A stretch of 64,000 bases of DNA from the NCBI RefSeq assembly GCF_000478585.1, contig NZ_ARWI01000001.1:806001-870000 (forward strand), written 5' to 3'. Shown here piece after piece: positions 26,468 through 36,010 of the stretch; the stretch's first letter is position 1; the number at the start of each line of letters is the position of its first letter. The notes below the pieces were generated by a model that did not search any database, had not been told where the DNA came from, and worked only from the letters and a program-made list of their open reading frames with translations. This DNA comes from Thiomicrorhabdus sp. Kp2 (GTDB lineage Bacteria; Pseudomonadota; Gammaproteobacteria; Thiomicrospirales; Thiomicrospiraceae). Made by a program: the position numbers and the translations under genes.

Positions 26468-26947
26468 ATGAAGTCTCAACCCTTTTCCTTGTCTTTAATA
26501 AAAAATTTATTAAGTACCACACTACTATCCATACTTACCCTAACACCTGTTTACAGCATTGCGAGTGATAACGAAGTTTCAAGTTACTCACCAAAATACA
26601 AACAGTTTGAAGCCCCTGCTGAACGTATCCCTAAATACTTTTCAATGGATAAGGTGGTGGTGAACTTTAGAGGTGAAGGTAAGGCAAAATTTTTAGCTGT
26701 CGACTTTAAATTTATGTCTTATTACCCTCAGATTGTTGAAACAGAGATGGAGCACTTACGCCCCATTTTAAAAAATGACATTGATCGCCTGTTACGCAAT
26801 CAAACCTACACAAAACTCAAAGCGCCTGATGGTCCAGACCAACTTCGTTCAGAAGTGTTACAAGTAGCACGAAACATTTTAGAAAAACACAAACTGTATC
26901 CAGACCTATTAGAAGACGTCTACTTAGATCGCTTTGTTATGCAGTAA
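26468..26947 (+). CDS. FliL-like flagellar basal-body-associated protein
   Basis: The 159-residue protein has an N-terminal signal-anchor or signal peptide (SLIKNLLSTTLLSILTLTPV). It is followed by a single FliL-type domain: VVNFRGEGKAKFLAVDFKFM, then the helix TEMEHLRPILKNDIDRLLRNQ and the C-terminal LLEDVYLDRFVMQ. FliL surrounds the stator units of the flagellar motor. This one is monocistronic and away from any fliM/fliN cluster, so it is more likely a FliL paralogue than the main copy. It is followed by its own terminator. A flagellin gene lies 660 bp downstream. Confidence 0.82.
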   Translation: MKSQPFSLSLIKNLLSTTLLSILTLTPVYSIASDNEVSSYSPKYKQFEAPAERIPKYFSMDKVVVNFRGEGKAKFLAVDFKFMSYYPQIVETEMEHLRPILKNDIDRLLRNQTYTKLKAPDGPDQLRSEVLQVARNILEKHKLYPDLLEDVYLDRFVMQ

Positions 26948-26980
26948 CACAAAAAAACATTCTTTAAAGCGTCTAAAACG

Positions 26981-27010
26981 AAGAAGCCCCAAAGTTAAAT
27001 GGGGCTTCTT
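26981..27010 (+). terminator. Terminator of the FliL-like gene
   Basis: Stem AAGAAGCCCC / GGGGCTTCTT around a 10-base AT-rich loop, 34 bp after the stop codon. A 12-bp palindrome copy follows 30 bp later. Confidence 0.85.
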
Positions 27011-27039
27011 TATATCCAAAATACACTTTTATACAAGTT

Positions 27040-27051
27040 ACCAGGCCTGGT
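27040..27051. repeat. 12-bp palindrome, copy 7
   Basis: Exact copy between the convergent FliL-like and cysteine-rich protein genes, 30 bp after the terminator. Confidence 0.97.
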
Positions 27052-27102
27052 ATACCCAGCAGTCAGCAGTGTTAGCCAAACACAGCGTAAATCCGAATCA
27101 CG

Positions 27103-27537
27103 CTATAAATTTCGAATTTTATATAACCAGTTTAATAAAATCATTTTTAATGTCGGCTTTACTTCTATAGGATGGTTAAATCTTAATAAAACTGCCGTTT
27201 CATCTGGACTATAAAGTGGGTGGTTTTTCCAATCCATTAAATCCTCATAAGAAAAACCACTATCTAAAGCCACAATTTGCCAAGGGTAACTTTGTTCAGA
27301 AAACGCATCCATTGGAACAGGTCCGTTATCCGTTATTCTAAGCGGAATTTTCTCTTCTAACAGCACAGGTTTCGCCTTGCCATTTTGCATCCAAATACGC
27401 ACAGTTTCTCCAGCTTCCAGCAAAGTACCATAAGGTAAAAATTGATAAGTTGCGTCTAATGAAGCCACCGCATTATCGACCAGAGGTGGCCCTTCTGGAA
27501 ACTTAAACTGACAGTAACCACCTGAACAACAAGACAT
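27103..27537 (-). CDS. Small protein with a cysteine-rich N terminus, unknown function
   Basis: I do not recognise this 144-residue protein. It starts MSCCSGGYC, with three cysteines in nine residues, then QFKFPEGPPLV. This could bind a metal or a cluster, but no standard motif is completed later in the chain. The middle is beta-rich (GETVRIWMQNGKAKPVLLEE) and the end is basic and hydrophobic (LKMILLNWLYKIRNL). I choose the ATG at 27537 because AAGGAAG lies seven bases upstream; a start five codons earlier is possible. It is divergent from the flagellin gene and convergent with the FliL-like gene. Confidence 0.65.
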   Translation of the reverse strand: MSCCSGGYCQFKFPEGPPLVDNAVASLDATYQFLPYGTLLEAGETVRIWMQNGKAKPVLLEEKIPLRITDNGPVPMDAFSEQSYPWQIVALDSGFSYEDLMDWKNHPLYSPDETAVLLRFNHPIEVKPTLKMILLNWLYKIRNL

Positions 27538-27610
27538 TTTTCTTCCTTTCAATCATTAAAAAGCGTAAACTAAAAATATAAATTAAAGACTCTCTACAGG
27601 AGATTTTATC

Positions 27611-28402
27611 ATGCCAATAAATGGTTATTCTTCAATTTCAACCAACATGTACACACCAAGTGTAAGCCAAACCTCACAGAGCTTAGCATCTGGTTTGCGC
27701 ATCAACCAGTCTGCCGACGATGCAGCAGGTTCTGCTGTTGTTAGTGTTTTAACGACTCAAATTAACACCCAAGATATGGGGGTACAAAATGCCAATAGTG
27801 GCATTTCGCTGCTACAAACAGCAGATGGTGCTAGTAGCTCAATAAATAGCTACTTACAGCGCATGAATGAGCTTGCCATTCAAGCGTCCAATGGCACTTT
27901 AAGTGACTCTCAACGTAATAACCTAAACCAAGAATTTCAGCAAAACTTACAAGGTATTAATCAAATTGCTGAGTCAACCTCTTTTAATCAGCAAAACCTA
28001 TTAAATGGCGATACTAGCAGCATTAATTTGGCTCTAGGTGATTCAAACACAACTCTAAGCTTACCAACTTTAACAACAGATGGTTTAGCCGTTTCAGGTT
28101 TAGATATTAGCAACCCAGCCAATGCCGCCAACGCCTTGCAAAATTTAGGCAGTGCAATTGAACAGCTGGGAGTCCAACGTGCTGAATTTGGTGCACAACA
28201 AAGTGGCTTATCTTCTTATATTGACAATACACAAGGTCAAAACATCAATAATTTTGCGGCTCGTAGCCAAATAAATGATACCAACTATGCACAAGCACTT
28301 ACTGAACAGGTGAGACAAAATGTTCTACAAGACAGTAACATTGCGATGCAAGCGCAAAGCAACCAGTCTCGTGCCTCTGTATTACAGTTACTCAACAGTT
28401 AA
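27611..28402 (+). CDS. Short flagellin-like protein
   Basis: At 263 residues this is a flagellin reduced to the conserved D0/D1 regions. The N-terminal part has SLASGLRINQSADDAAGSAV and NSGISLLQTADGASSSINSY followed by the LQRMNELAIQASNGTLSD helix. The C-terminal part has ARSQINDTNYAQALTEQVRQ and ends LQLLNS. No variable D2/D3 domain is present. The extreme N terminus (MPINGYSSISTNMYTP) is shorter and less typical than in main flagellins. It is a single gene with a strong terminator and an AGGAG ribosome binding site. It may be a minor filament or hook-associated subunit; I cannot decide from the sequence. Confidence 0.85.
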   Translation: MPINGYSSISTNMYTPSVSQTSQSLASGLRINQSADDAAGSAVVSVLTTQINTQDMGVQNANSGISLLQTADGASSSINSYLQRMNELAIQASNGTLSDSQRNNLNQEFQQNLQGINQIAESTSFNQQNLLNGDTSSINLALGDSNTTLSLPTLTTDGLAVSGLDISNPANAANALQNLGSAIEQLGVQRAEFGAQQSGLSSYIDNTQGQNINNFAARSQINDTNYAQALTEQVRQNVLQDSNIAMQAQSNQSRASVLQLLNS

Positions 28403-28424
28403 CCCCTCTTCCTCCGAGTAACTT

Positions 28425-28450
28425 ACGGCAGCTTTAGCTGCCGTTTTTTT
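28425..28450 (+). terminator. Terminator of the flagellin gene
   Basis: Stem ACGGCAGC / GCTGCCGT with loop TTTA and a T run, 23 bp after the stop. Confidence 0.93.
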
Positions 28451-28645
28451 ATTTTTAGATTTAAATGGCTTTTGAGCCAACCACTCTACTTAGCTAAGAA
28501 AATGACTATTTCCAAACAAATAGGACTGTCTTTTAAAGTAAAAAAATTCCATTAATCTATTCAGTTAGTTAAGACATAAGGCTTGTCGATTGTTATAATC
28601 CTCCGATTATTATTTACAAAAAATGACAAGCAGATTAAGAGTTCT

Positions 28646-31414
28646 ATGGAAAAGCATTTCGACCCCAATACAATCGAGACTAAGTGGTACCAAACCTGGG
28701 AAAACCAAGGTTATTTCAAACCACAAAACCCTGACGCAGACCCTTACAGCATTATGATTCCGCCACCCAATGTAACGGGTAGCCTGCACATGGGTCACGC
28801 TTTTCAAGACACCATTATGGATACCTTAATTCGCTACAATCGAATGAAAGGTAATGACACGCTTTGGCAGCCTGGTACAGACCATGCAGGTATTGCAACG
28901 CAAATGGTGGTTGAACGCCAACTAGCTGCACAAGGCCTAACGCGTCATGACCTTGGACGTGATAAATTCATTGAAAAAATCTGGGAATGGAAAGAGGAAT
29001 CTGGCGGAACCATTACCAAACAGCTACGCCGTATGGGAGCTTCTCCAGACTGGAGTCGTGAACGCTTTACCATGGATGATGGTTTATCCGATGCCGTTAA
29101 AGAGGTCTTTGTAAAACTCTATGAAGAAGACCTTATTTACCGTGGTAAACGCCTTGTAAACTGGGATCCAATTCTGCACACCGCCGTATCAGATCTTGAA
29201 GTTATCTCTGAAGAAGAGCAAGGCAACCTGTGGCATATGCGCTATCCTCTTTCCGATGGCTCTGGTCATTTAGTGGTAGCAACCACTCGTCCAGAAACCA
29301 TGTTGGGTGACCAAGCGGTTGCTGTTAACCCAGAAGATGAACGTTACCAACACTTAGTGGGTAAAACCATTACTTTGCCGTTAGTTGGGCGTGAAATTCC
29401 AATCATTGCCGATGATTACGTTGACTTAGAATTTGGGACAGGTTGCGTCAAAATCACCCCTGCTCACGATTTTAACGATTACGAAATGGGTAAACGCCAC
29501 AACCTACCTATGCTCAATATTTTTACTATTGATGCTGCAATTAACGAAGAAGCGCCTGAAAAATATCAAGGTTTAGACCGCTACGAAGCACGTAAACAAA
29601 TTATTGCTGACCTTGAAGCTTTAGGCCTAATGGAAGACATTAAACCGCACACCTTGATGGTTCCTCGTGGTGACCGTTCGCATGCAGTAATTGAGCCTTT
29701 CTTAACAGACCAATGGTATGTTGCGGTTGAGTCTTTAGCTAAACCTGCCATTGATGCGGTTAAGAATGGCGACATTGAATTTGTACCTAAAAACTGGGAA
29801 AACACCTATTTTGAGTGGATGAACAATATTCAAGACTGGTGTATCTCTCGTCAAATTTGGTGGGGACATCGTATCCCCGCTTGGTATGACAATGAGGGCA
29901 AAGTGTATGTAGGGCGTGACGAAGCAGAAGTCCGAGCCAATCATAACCTAGGTACAGAGATAGAACTTAGCCAAGACAATGACGTTTTAGACACTTGGTT
30001 TAGCTCTGCTCTTTGGACATTTTCTACTTTAGGTTGGCCAGAAAAAACCCCTGAGCTTGAAAAATTTCACCCTACTTCAGTACTGGTAACAGGTTTTGAC
30101 ATCATCTTTTTCTGGGTCGCCAGAATGATTATGATGGGCTTAAAATTCACAGGTGAAGTCCCCTTTAAACAGATTTATGTACACGGTTTAGTACGCGATG
30201 GCGAAGGCCAAAAAATGTCTAAATCAAAAGGTAACGTACTGGATCCAATTGACCTAATTGACGGTATTGAGCTTGAAGACCTGGTTCAAAAACGTACCTA
30301 TGGCATGATGCAACCAGAAAAAGCGGCGCAAATTGAAAAAGCGACTCGTAAACAATTTGCAGACGGAATCCCCGCTTTTGGTACCGATGCCATTCGATTT
30401 ACATTTGCCTCTTTAGCGTCAACTGGGCGAGACATTCGTTTTGATTTAAATCGTGCTGAAGGGTACCGTAATTTCTGTAATAAATTATGGAACGCAACCC
30501 GTTACGTCCTTATGAACACCGAAGGTTTTGATACAGGCGTTGACGAATCCTTAGAAGTCGAATATTCACTGGCTGACCGATGGATTACTTCTCGCCTGCA
30601 AGAAGTGGAAGCGGAAGTAGCTAAACACTTTGCTACCTATCGTTTTGACTTAGCTGCAACCACACTGTATGAATTTACTTGGAATGAATACTGTGATTGG
30701 TATCTAGAATTAGCTAAACCCATTCTTAACAAAGACAGTTCTGACGCTGCAAAACGCGGAACACGCAAAACATTAGTACGTGTATTAGAAGCGATGCTAC
30801 GTTTGCTACATCCTATTATTCCATTCATCACCGAAGAAGCTTGGCAAGCGGTTGCTCCGCTAGCAGGCCAACATGGCAATACCATTATGCTACAACCTTA
30901 TCCACAAGCGGATGAAAGCAAAATTGACGCAGATGCGGTTGCCGAACTGGAATGGGTAAAACAGTTTATTGTGGGTGTGCGTAAGATTCGTTCAGAGATG
31001 GACATTGCTCCAAGCAAAGCCTTAGACGTGCTACTTGCAGGGTTAAATGAAAATGACCAGGCCTGGTTAAATAATAACCAGGTTTATTTACAATCATTGG
31101 CCAAGCTTGAAAGCATTACTGTTTTAGACAACGAAGCAGATGCACCTGAATCAGCAGTAGCGCTTGTTGGTGAAATGAAAGTATTGATTCCTATGGCTGG
31201 ACTCATTGATAAAGATGCTGAGCTCGCGCGTTTAAGCAAGGAAATAGGCAAACTTCAAGGTGAAATAAAACGCCTAAGTGGCAAACTCAACAACGCAGGG
31301 TTTGTAGCTAAAGCACCAGAAGATGTTGTGGCTAATGAACGCAAAAAACTTAGCGATTACGAAACTGCACTTAAAAACCTAGAGGCTCAAAATGAAAAAA
31401 TTCAGCAGCTATAA
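28646..31414 (+). CDS. valS: Valyl-tRNA synthetase
   Basis: ValS charges tRNA-Val and edits mis-charged threonine. The 922-residue class Ia enzyme shows the HIGH-type motif [15 protein letters not shown] near residue 40 and the editing domain ([18 protein letters not shown] near residue 215). The KMSKS loop ([14 protein letters not shown]) and the C-terminal coiled-coil arm (residues about 850-922) are also present. I place the start at the ATG at 28646, which gives the usual MEKHFDPN start, rather than at an upstream TTG that would add 21 residues. A 12-bp palindrome copy lies inside the gene at 31056. The last 23 bp overlap the next gene. Confidence 0.97.
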   Translation: MEKHFDPNTIETKWYQTWENQGYFKPQNPDADPYSIMIPPPNVTGSLHMGHAFQDTIMDTLIRYNRMKGNDTLWQPGTDHAGIATQMVVERQLAAQGLTRHDLGRDKFIEKIWEWKEESGGTITKQLRRMGASPDWSRERFTMDDGLSDAVKEVFVKLYEEDLIYRGKRLVNWDPILHTAVSDLEVISEEEQGNLWHMRYPLSDGSGHLVVATTRPETMLGDQAVAVNPEDERYQHLVGKTITLPLVGREIPIIADDYVDLEFGTGCVKITPAHDFNDYEMGKRHNLPMLNIFTIDAAINEEAPEKYQGLDRYEARKQIIADLEALGLMEDIKPHTLMVPRGDRSHAVIEPFLTDQWYVAVESLAKPAIDAVKNGDIEFVPKNWENTYFEWMNNIQDWCISRQIWWGHRIPAWYDNEGKVYVGRDEAEVRANHNLGTEIELSQDNDVLDTWFSSALWTFSTLGWPEKTPELEKFHPTSVLVTGFDIIFFWVARMIMMGLKFTGEVPFKQIYVHGLVRDGEGQKMSKSKGNVLDPIDLIDGIELEDLVQKRTYGMMQPEKAAQIEKATRKQFADGIPAFGTDAIRFTFASLASTGRDIRFDLNRAEGYRNFCNKLWNATRYVLMNTEGFDTGVDESLEVEYSLADRWITSRLQEVEAEVAKHFATYRFDLAATTLYEFTWNEYCDWYLELAKPILNKDSSDAAKRGTRKTLVRVLEAMLRLLHPIIPFITEEAWQAVAPLAGQHGNTIMLQPYPQADESKIDADAVAELEWVKQFIVGVRKIRSEMDIAPSKALDVLLAGLNENDQAWLNNNQVYLQSLAKLESITVLDNEADAPESAVALVGEMKVLIPMAGLIDKDAELARLSKEIGKLQGEIKRLSGKLNNAGFVAKAPEDVVANERKKLSDYETALKNLEAQNEKIQQL
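31056..31067. repeat. 12-bp palindrome, copy 8 (inside valS)
   Basis: Exact copy within the C-terminal coding region of valS, read as DQAWL. No extended arms. Confidence 0.97.
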
Positions 31415-32114
31415 CCCTTTCCGAAAAAGTGCCTTAAGTTTAGCACTTATCGCAGTAGTGGGTTTCAGTGCACCTGTTTGCTCAACGCATGCAGCCGAAA
31501 AAGGCTACACCAACTACATTAGTGACTCTTTAGAAGTTCCAATGCGACGAGGAGCAGGCTATAAGTACAAAATTTCTCGCATGTTGAAATCAGGTGAAGC
31601 TGTCAAAATTTTAGAAGTGGATAAATCAGGCTGGGCACAAGTTCAATACAGAAAATCAGGAAAAACCTATATAGGTTGGATGCCATCCATTGTCTTGCAA
31701 AGTCAACCCGTTGCCAAAGACCGTTTAGCCGCACAAATCAAAAAGACAACGGATGTTGAAGAAAAATACAACGCACTTCAGCAAGAACTCGACACCTTAA
31801 AAACTCGTTATACCGAGACGGACAGCGAGCTTTCCACAATCAAGCAAGAGAAATTTGAACTCGGTAAAGAGCTTGATCGTCTTAAAGCCATCTCAACAAA
31901 TGCGGTAGAGCTTGATGAGCAAAACCAAGAGATGAAAATTCGCTTAACACAACTCGAAAATCAAAATGCCATTATGAAAGAGCAGATTGATGAATCGGAT
32001 GATTCTGTAAAACGCCAATGGTTCTTAACAGGTGGTGGAGTTTTATTACTAGGTTTAATTCTTGGTCGTTTCTTTAGACCACCTACTAAACGTAAAAAAT
32101 GGGGTGAGCTTTAA
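31392..32114 (+). CDS. SH3-domain membrane-anchored protein (TIGR04211/YgiM-like)
   Basis: The 240-residue protein has a signal peptide ([20 protein letters not shown]) and a bacterial SH3 domain (about 35-105: [20 protein letters not shown] ... [10 protein letters not shown]). A long coiled coil (about 120-200) and a C-terminal membrane helix ([19 protein letters not shown]) with a basic tail follow. This order matches the SH3-and-anchor family that includes YgiM of E. coli. The periplasmic SH3 domain would contact envelope components, though the ligand is unknown. It overlaps valS by 23 bp, so it is probably translated from the same message. Confidence 0.88.
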   Translation: MKKFSSYNPFRKSALSLALIAVVGFSAPVCSTHAAEKGYTNYISDSLEVPMRRGAGYKYKISRMLKSGEAVKILEVDKSGWAQVQYRKSGKTYIGWMPSIVLQSQPVAKDRLAAQIKKTTDVEEKYNALQQELDTLKTRYTETDSELSTIKQEKFELGKELDRLKAISTNAVELDEQNQEMKIRLTQLENQNAIMKEQIDESDDSVKRQWFLTGGGVLLLGLILGRFFRPPTKRKKWGEL

Positions 32115-32484
32115 ACCCTATATTCATCCAACACCTAAAAAGCCTGAATTTTCAGGCTTTTTTACCCCCCCCCTTTTTTTAGAAACAAATCTTCTAACGA
32201 CCCTTTACAATTTAAAACAAACTGCTTCCCAATACAACGTGTGTATTTCTTTGTAAACACTTGACTTCAATAAGAACCATTTTGGCACATGATGCACCAG
32301 TTTTATCTTCAATAAAATACAATAAAAAATACAAGCGATTGATATTAATAACTTTAATACCTTTGGTTAGCATCTTGCAGAACCTAGTTAACCACTAAGG
32401 TTTTAATTCCCTCTATTTATTTTCTACTCATGGTTAAACAGACAACGCCGTCCTATATGCCATTTTTCAAAAGGATACTAAGCT
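32115..32484. other. 370-bp spacer before the rhodanese gene
   Basis: Contains the upstream terminator (32137-32167) and a homopolymer tract of nine C and seven T. The rest is AT-rich sequence in which I see no gene. An AAAAGGAT ribosome binding site precedes the rhodanese start. No clear promoter is recognised. Confidence 0.6.
32137..32167 (+). terminator. Terminator of valS and the SH3 gene
   Basis: Stem AAAAGCCTGAA / TTCAGGCTTTT with a small loop and trailing T run. It is followed directly by a tract of nine C then seven T (32165-32180). Confidence 0.88.
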
Positions 32485-33333
32485 ATGTCAAACCCATTGT
32501 TAATTAATGCATCAGAATTAAAAGAAATGGCTAAAAGCGACGATGTCGTAATTATCGATACCCGCTCCCCAGAAGCTTTTGCTATTGGACATATTCCAAA
32601 CGCCGTTAATATTCACGATATCTTTACTTTTCTTGCTAGCTCAACCCCAGAAGGACTTGATGAACTCAAATCAAACTTTGCTCAAATCTTCGGTGCCGCA
32701 GGCCTTTCGGGAAAAGAAACCGCTGTTTTATATGAAGAATCTCTGGATACAGGGTTTGGACAATCCTGCCGAGGTTACTTTTTATTAACTTACATGGGAT
32801 ATGAAAAAGTTAAAATCTTACAAGGAGGTTATCAAAGCTGGGTAGCCGAAGGCTTTACCGCTAGCAAAGAACCCTCAACCCCTGAAGCTAAAACATTCCC
32901 TCTTAAAGACACGGGTAACACCTTTATGGTTAATAAGGACGAAGTATTGGCTGCTTTAGATAGTGACATCACCTTACTTGATGTTCGTGATGTTGATGAG
33001 TGGATTGCAGATAGCTCTTCACCTTATGGCAAAGATTTTAGCCCTCGTAAAGGTCGTTTACCTGGTGCTGTTTGGATTGAATGGTACCGCATGATGAAAC
33101 CAGGTGTTACTCCGATGTTCAAATCACCTGAAGAAATTTTGGCCGAATGTAAGACGGTTGGCATCAGCAAAGACACGCCTGTCTACCTATACTGCTTTAA
33201 AGGTGCCCGAGCATCAAATACCTTAGTTGCACTAAAATCTGCTGGTATCGATAATGTAAAAATGTACTTTGGTTCATGGAACGAGTGGTCACAAGACCCA
33301 GCACTTCCAATTGAGGAAGGACTTCCTTTCTAA
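32485..33333 (+). CDS. Two-domain rhodanese-type sulfurtransferase
   Basis: This 282-residue protein has two rhodanese domains: an N-terminal one (about 1-125, DTRSPEAFAIGHIPNAVNIH) without the active-site cysteine loop, and a C-terminal one (about 150-282, LLDVRDVDEWIADS). The latter has the catalytic C237 in YLYCFKGARASN. Proteins of this layout transfer sulfane sulfur from thiosulfate or persulfides. No signal peptide is visible, so it should be cytosolic, unlike SseA-type exported forms. It stands alone with its own terminator. A role in sulfur oxidation fits the presumed host but is inference. Confidence 0.9.
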   Translation: MSNPLLINASELKEMAKSDDVVIIDTRSPEAFAIGHIPNAVNIHDIFTFLASSTPEGLDELKSNFAQIFGAAGLSGKETAVLYEESLDTGFGQSCRGYFLLTYMGYEKVKILQGGYQSWVAEGFTASKEPSTPEAKTFPLKDTGNTFMVNKDEVLAALDSDITLLDVRDVDEWIADSSSPYGKDFSPRKGRLPGAVWIEWYRMMKPGVTPMFKSPEEILAECKTVGISKDTPVYLYCFKGARASNTLVALKSAGIDNVKMYFGSWNEWSQDPALPIEEGLPF

Positions 33334-33346
33334 AAGGCATTCAAAC

Positions 33347-33373
33347 AAAAACGCCCTTTTGAAAGGGCGTTTT
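33347..33373 (+). terminator. Terminator of the rhodanese gene
   Basis: Stem AACGCCCTTT / AAAGGGCGTT with a 2-base loop flanked by A and T runs, 14 bp after the stop. It could also serve dsbC from the other side. Confidence 0.88.
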
Positions 33374-33440
33374 ATTATCTAATCAATAGACACGAACTGT
33401 CGTTCGATACGTTTATATAAACTCTCAACATCTAGCCATA

Positions 33441-34193
33441 TTAAGATGAAGATTTTAACATCTCAATCAATTTTTTAGCTGGTACATACCCTGGTAGCAA
33501 CTCACCGCTGTCCAAAATAATATTTGGTGTACCGTTTACCTCAAACCTTTCAGCTTGCATCATATGATCTCTTACTGGATTTACACACTGCTTACCCTCT
33601 GGAGCAATACCTGCCATAGCATCATCCATCGTTTTGTTTTTATCGGCAGAACACCAAACCGAAACGGCTTTTAAATAGGATGGTGAACCCATACCTGCTC
33701 TAGGGTAAGAGATATAGCGCACATTAATCCCCGCCTCATTCAATGCAGGAATCTCTTTGTGTAGCTTTGCGCAATATGGGCAGTCAATATCGGTGAACAC
33801 GGTAATGGTATGTTTAGCTTTATCTTTACCCTCTTTGGCAGGATAAACAATCATACTTTTTCCAGGCACCTCTGCTAATGCAAGCTTGCGTGCTTTAGAT
33901 TGAGCTTGTTTAGTTAAGTTTGTTTGAGTATCTAAATTAATCAAATTCCCATTCACTAAAAACTGACCATCTTGAGACATGTAAACAACCGTCATACCCA
34001 ACTGAATTTGATACAAGCCCGTGATTGCAGTTTTAGAAATTTCTGCGTTAGCGGCATCTGGACCAACAATCTCTTGCAAACGCTTTTGAATGGCAGAACT
34101 ATCGTCCGCGGCTTGTACAAATGCAGTACAACCAATCAATAGCGTACCCGAGACAAATCCAATTAACGTCTTTTTGTATATTGCTTTAAGCAT
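33441..34193 (-). CDS. dsbC: Thiol:disulfide interchange protein DsbC
   Basis: DsbC is a periplasmic disulfide isomerase. The 250-residue precursor has a signal peptide (LIGFVSGTLLIGCTAFVQA), the N-terminal dimerisation domain and a thioredoxin domain with active site CPYC (residues about 137-140) in the TDIDCPYCAKLHKEI context. The cis-proline loop is VNGTPNIIL, and a second disulfide pair (C in VWCSAD and KQCVNP) is also present. E. coli DsbC has CGYC; CPYC is a common variant. I use the ATG at 34193, which gives a proper signal peptide; upstream in-frame starts add 15 residues. It lies 107 bp upstream of xerD on the same strand (xerD is separately transcribed or read through). Confidence 0.92.
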   Translation of the reverse strand: MLKAIYKKTLIGFVSGTLLIGCTAFVQAADDSSAIQKRLQEIVGPDAANAEISKTAITGLYQIQLGMTVVYMSQDGQFLVNGNLINLDTQTNLTKQAQSKARKLALAEVPGKSMIVYPAKEGKDKAKHTITVFTDIDCPYCAKLHKEIPALNEAGINVRYISYPRAGMGSPSYLKAVSVWCSADKNKTMDDAMAGIAPEGKQCVNPVRDHMMQAERFEVNGTPNIILDSGELLPGYVPAKKLIEMLKSSS

Positions 34194-34300
34194 AAATTTA
34201 GCCCTTTTAAGATTATTCAATTTTGCTGTACGCATCATAATACATTAATGCCAATTAACAACCCTGACACAAAGATTAAGAATCGCATATTTGATGGTCG

Positions 34301-35224
34301 CTATCCGCGTGGGTGATGCTGTTGATGTAATTTATGAAGGCGCTCTTTAGCGACATGGGTATAAATTTGCGTGGTGGATAAATCACTATGCCCTAAAAGC
34401 AGCTGAACGGTTCTTAAATCCGCACCATGATTAAGTAAATGGGTGGCAAAAGCATGGCGAAGTGTATGCGGTGATAATTTTAGATGAATCCCCGCATCAA
34501 ACGCTAAATTATTCACTCTATGCCACAAGGTCTGTCGAGTCATTGGACGACCAATGCGAGATACAAATAAAGTATGAACCCACTTATTCTTTACCAGGCT
34601 AGGACGCGCTTCTTTAATGTATTTTTCAATCCATTCAACGGCCATTTCACCTATAGGCACAATACGTTCTTTATTCCCTTTTCCCGTTACTTGCACCAGG
34701 CCTGCTGACAAATTCACTTGTTCGAAAGGCAGCTCTACCACCTCCGAGACTCGCAAACCACTGGCATACATTAATTCCAAAATCGCCCGATCACGAATCC
34801 CTAAAGGAGTGTATTCATCAGGCGAATATAACAAGGCCTCTATTTGTGCTTCAGTGATGGTTTTAGGAATACTTTTAGGTAATTTAGGGGCTTTTACTAA
34901 AGCAGTTGGGTCCGCCTCAAAATATTCATTGCTTGCCCCCCACTGATAAAAGCGTTTAAGGGTAGAAAGCAAACGTGCATTACTTTTCTCTTTTCGCCCT
35001 TCATCATGCAAATAGAGCATAAAGGATTCTATACCTTCGTTGGAAATTTGCTCAACTTTTGACTGCTGGACATCAATTAACCAGGCCTGGTAAAGTTTTA
35101 AATCCGTTTGGTAGGCAGAAAGCGTATTAGCACTCAAACCTTCAGAAAGCGATAAGTAACTGAGAAATTCAGTCATTCTTGGATGAAGTAGGTTGACTGA
35201 TTTTTTAGGCTTTGATTGTATCAT
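34301..35224 (-). CDS. xerD: Site-specific tyrosine recombinase XerD
   Basis: XerD works with XerC at dif to resolve chromosome dimers. The 307-residue protein has the N-terminal SAM-like core-binding domain (FLSYLSLSEGLSANTLSAYQ) and a catalytic domain with the conserved residues R (SGLRVSEVVEL), K (TGKGNKERIVPI), HxxR (SPHTLRHAFATHLL), H (LGHSDLSTTQ) and Y in the IYTHV segment. It is closer to XerD than XerC by its C-terminal HVAKERLHKLH. The gene carries one exact copy of the 12-bp palindrome near its start (35080) and one near-copy (34698). Another exact copy is in the intergenic DNA upstream. Confidence 0.94.
   Translation of the reverse strand: MIQSKPKKSVNLLHPRMTEFLSYLSLSEGLSANTLSAYQTDLKLYQAWLIDVQQSKVEQISNEGIESFMLYLHDEGRKEKSNARLLSTLKRFYQWGASNEYFEADPTALVKAPKLPKSIPKTITEAQIEALLYSPDEYTPLGIRDRAILELMYASGLRVSEVVELPFEQVNLSAGLVQVTGKGNKERIVPIGEMAVEWIEKYIKEARPSLVKNKWVHTLFVSRIGRPMTRQTLWHRVNNLAFDAGIHLKLSPHTLRHAFATHLLNHGADLRTVQLLLGHSDLSTTQIYTHVAKERLHKLHQQHHPRG
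35080..35091. repeat. 12-bp palindrome, copy 9 (inside xerD)
   Basis: Exact copy within xerD, read on the minus strand as YQAWL. Confidence 0.97.
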
Positions 35225-35302
35225 GGGGATTAGTATAGCCGAGAGTTCAGTTTTGTGTCATCTCGATAGACTGTGACGGCGACTGATATTTAAATTCGTT
35301 TT

Positions 35303-35314
35303 ACCAGGCCTGGT
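35303..35314. repeat. 12-bp palindrome, copy 10
   Basis: Exact copy upstream of xerD, extending to 18 bp (TTTACC ... GGTAAA, 35300-35317). Confidence 0.97.
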
Positions 35315-35436
35315 AAATTAGGATAATCAATATTGAATTTAGTTCTAATTTAAGTGCTTGTGGTTTCGAATAACAACCACGGCTTAAATAGTTATTTGCA
35401 TCGCAATTCAGATTTAAAACGCACCTCGTTAAATAC

Positions 35437-35475
35437 AAAAACGCCCCGTAACCAAAAGATTACGAGGCGTTTTTT
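35437..35475 (-). terminator. Terminator of the rpsP-rimM-trmD-rplS operon
   Basis: An inverted repeat with AAAACGCC and GGCGTTTT arms, extended by CGTAA/TTACG with one mismatch, lies 45 bp after rplS on the minus strand. On that strand the repeat ends in a T run. Confidence 0.88.
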
Positions 35476-35519
35476 GTACAAGAAAAATCTTGAATCCTGC
35501 GGGATAAACTCCCGTTTGA

Positions 35520-35864
35520 TTATACTTTTTCTTTGATACGTGCTGCTTTACCAGATAGATCACGTAGGTAGTATAGTTTCGCACGACGTACCGCACCTTT
35601 ACGTTTAACAGCAATGCTGTCAACTAATGGGCTGTAAGTTTGGAAAGTACGTTCTACACCAACACCGTGTGAAATCTTACGCACGATGAAGTTAGAGTTA
35701 ATGCCGCGGTTTTTCTTAGCAATAACAACACCTTCATATGCCTGAAGACGTTCGTTTTTACCTTCAACAACTTTAACCTGTACTACAACAGTGTCACCAG
35801 GAGCAAAAGTAGGGATTTCCTTAGTCATTTGCTCTGCTTCAATACGCTTAATGATATCGCTCAT
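35520..35864 (-). CDS. rplS: 50S ribosomal protein L19
   Basis: L19 lies at the 30S-50S interface. The 114-residue protein shows [18 protein letters not shown] near the N terminus, [18 protein letters not shown] in the middle and [19 protein letters not shown] at the end. I place the start at the ATG at 35864, preceded by GGAGAAGC; five upstream codons would add MEKLK. It is the last gene of rpsP-rimM-trmD-rplS and is followed by a rho-independent terminator. Confidence 0.98.
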   Translation of the reverse strand: MSDIIKRIEAEQMTKEIPTFAPGDTVVVQVKVVEGKNERLQAYEGVVIAKKNRGINSNFIVRKISHGVGVERTFQTYSPLVDSIAVKRKGAVRRAKLYYLRDLSGKAARIKEKV

Positions 35865-36010
35865 TTTAAGCTTCTCCATTTATGTGGCTCGTTCATTTAA
35901 GATTATGAGCCTGAGACATTTTGGTCTCTTAACTTTATCCAACAATAACTAACGCTGTTAGCCAGAGGTTGAATCCGAATTTTTTAAATATTCAACAAAG
36001 AATATTTTTA

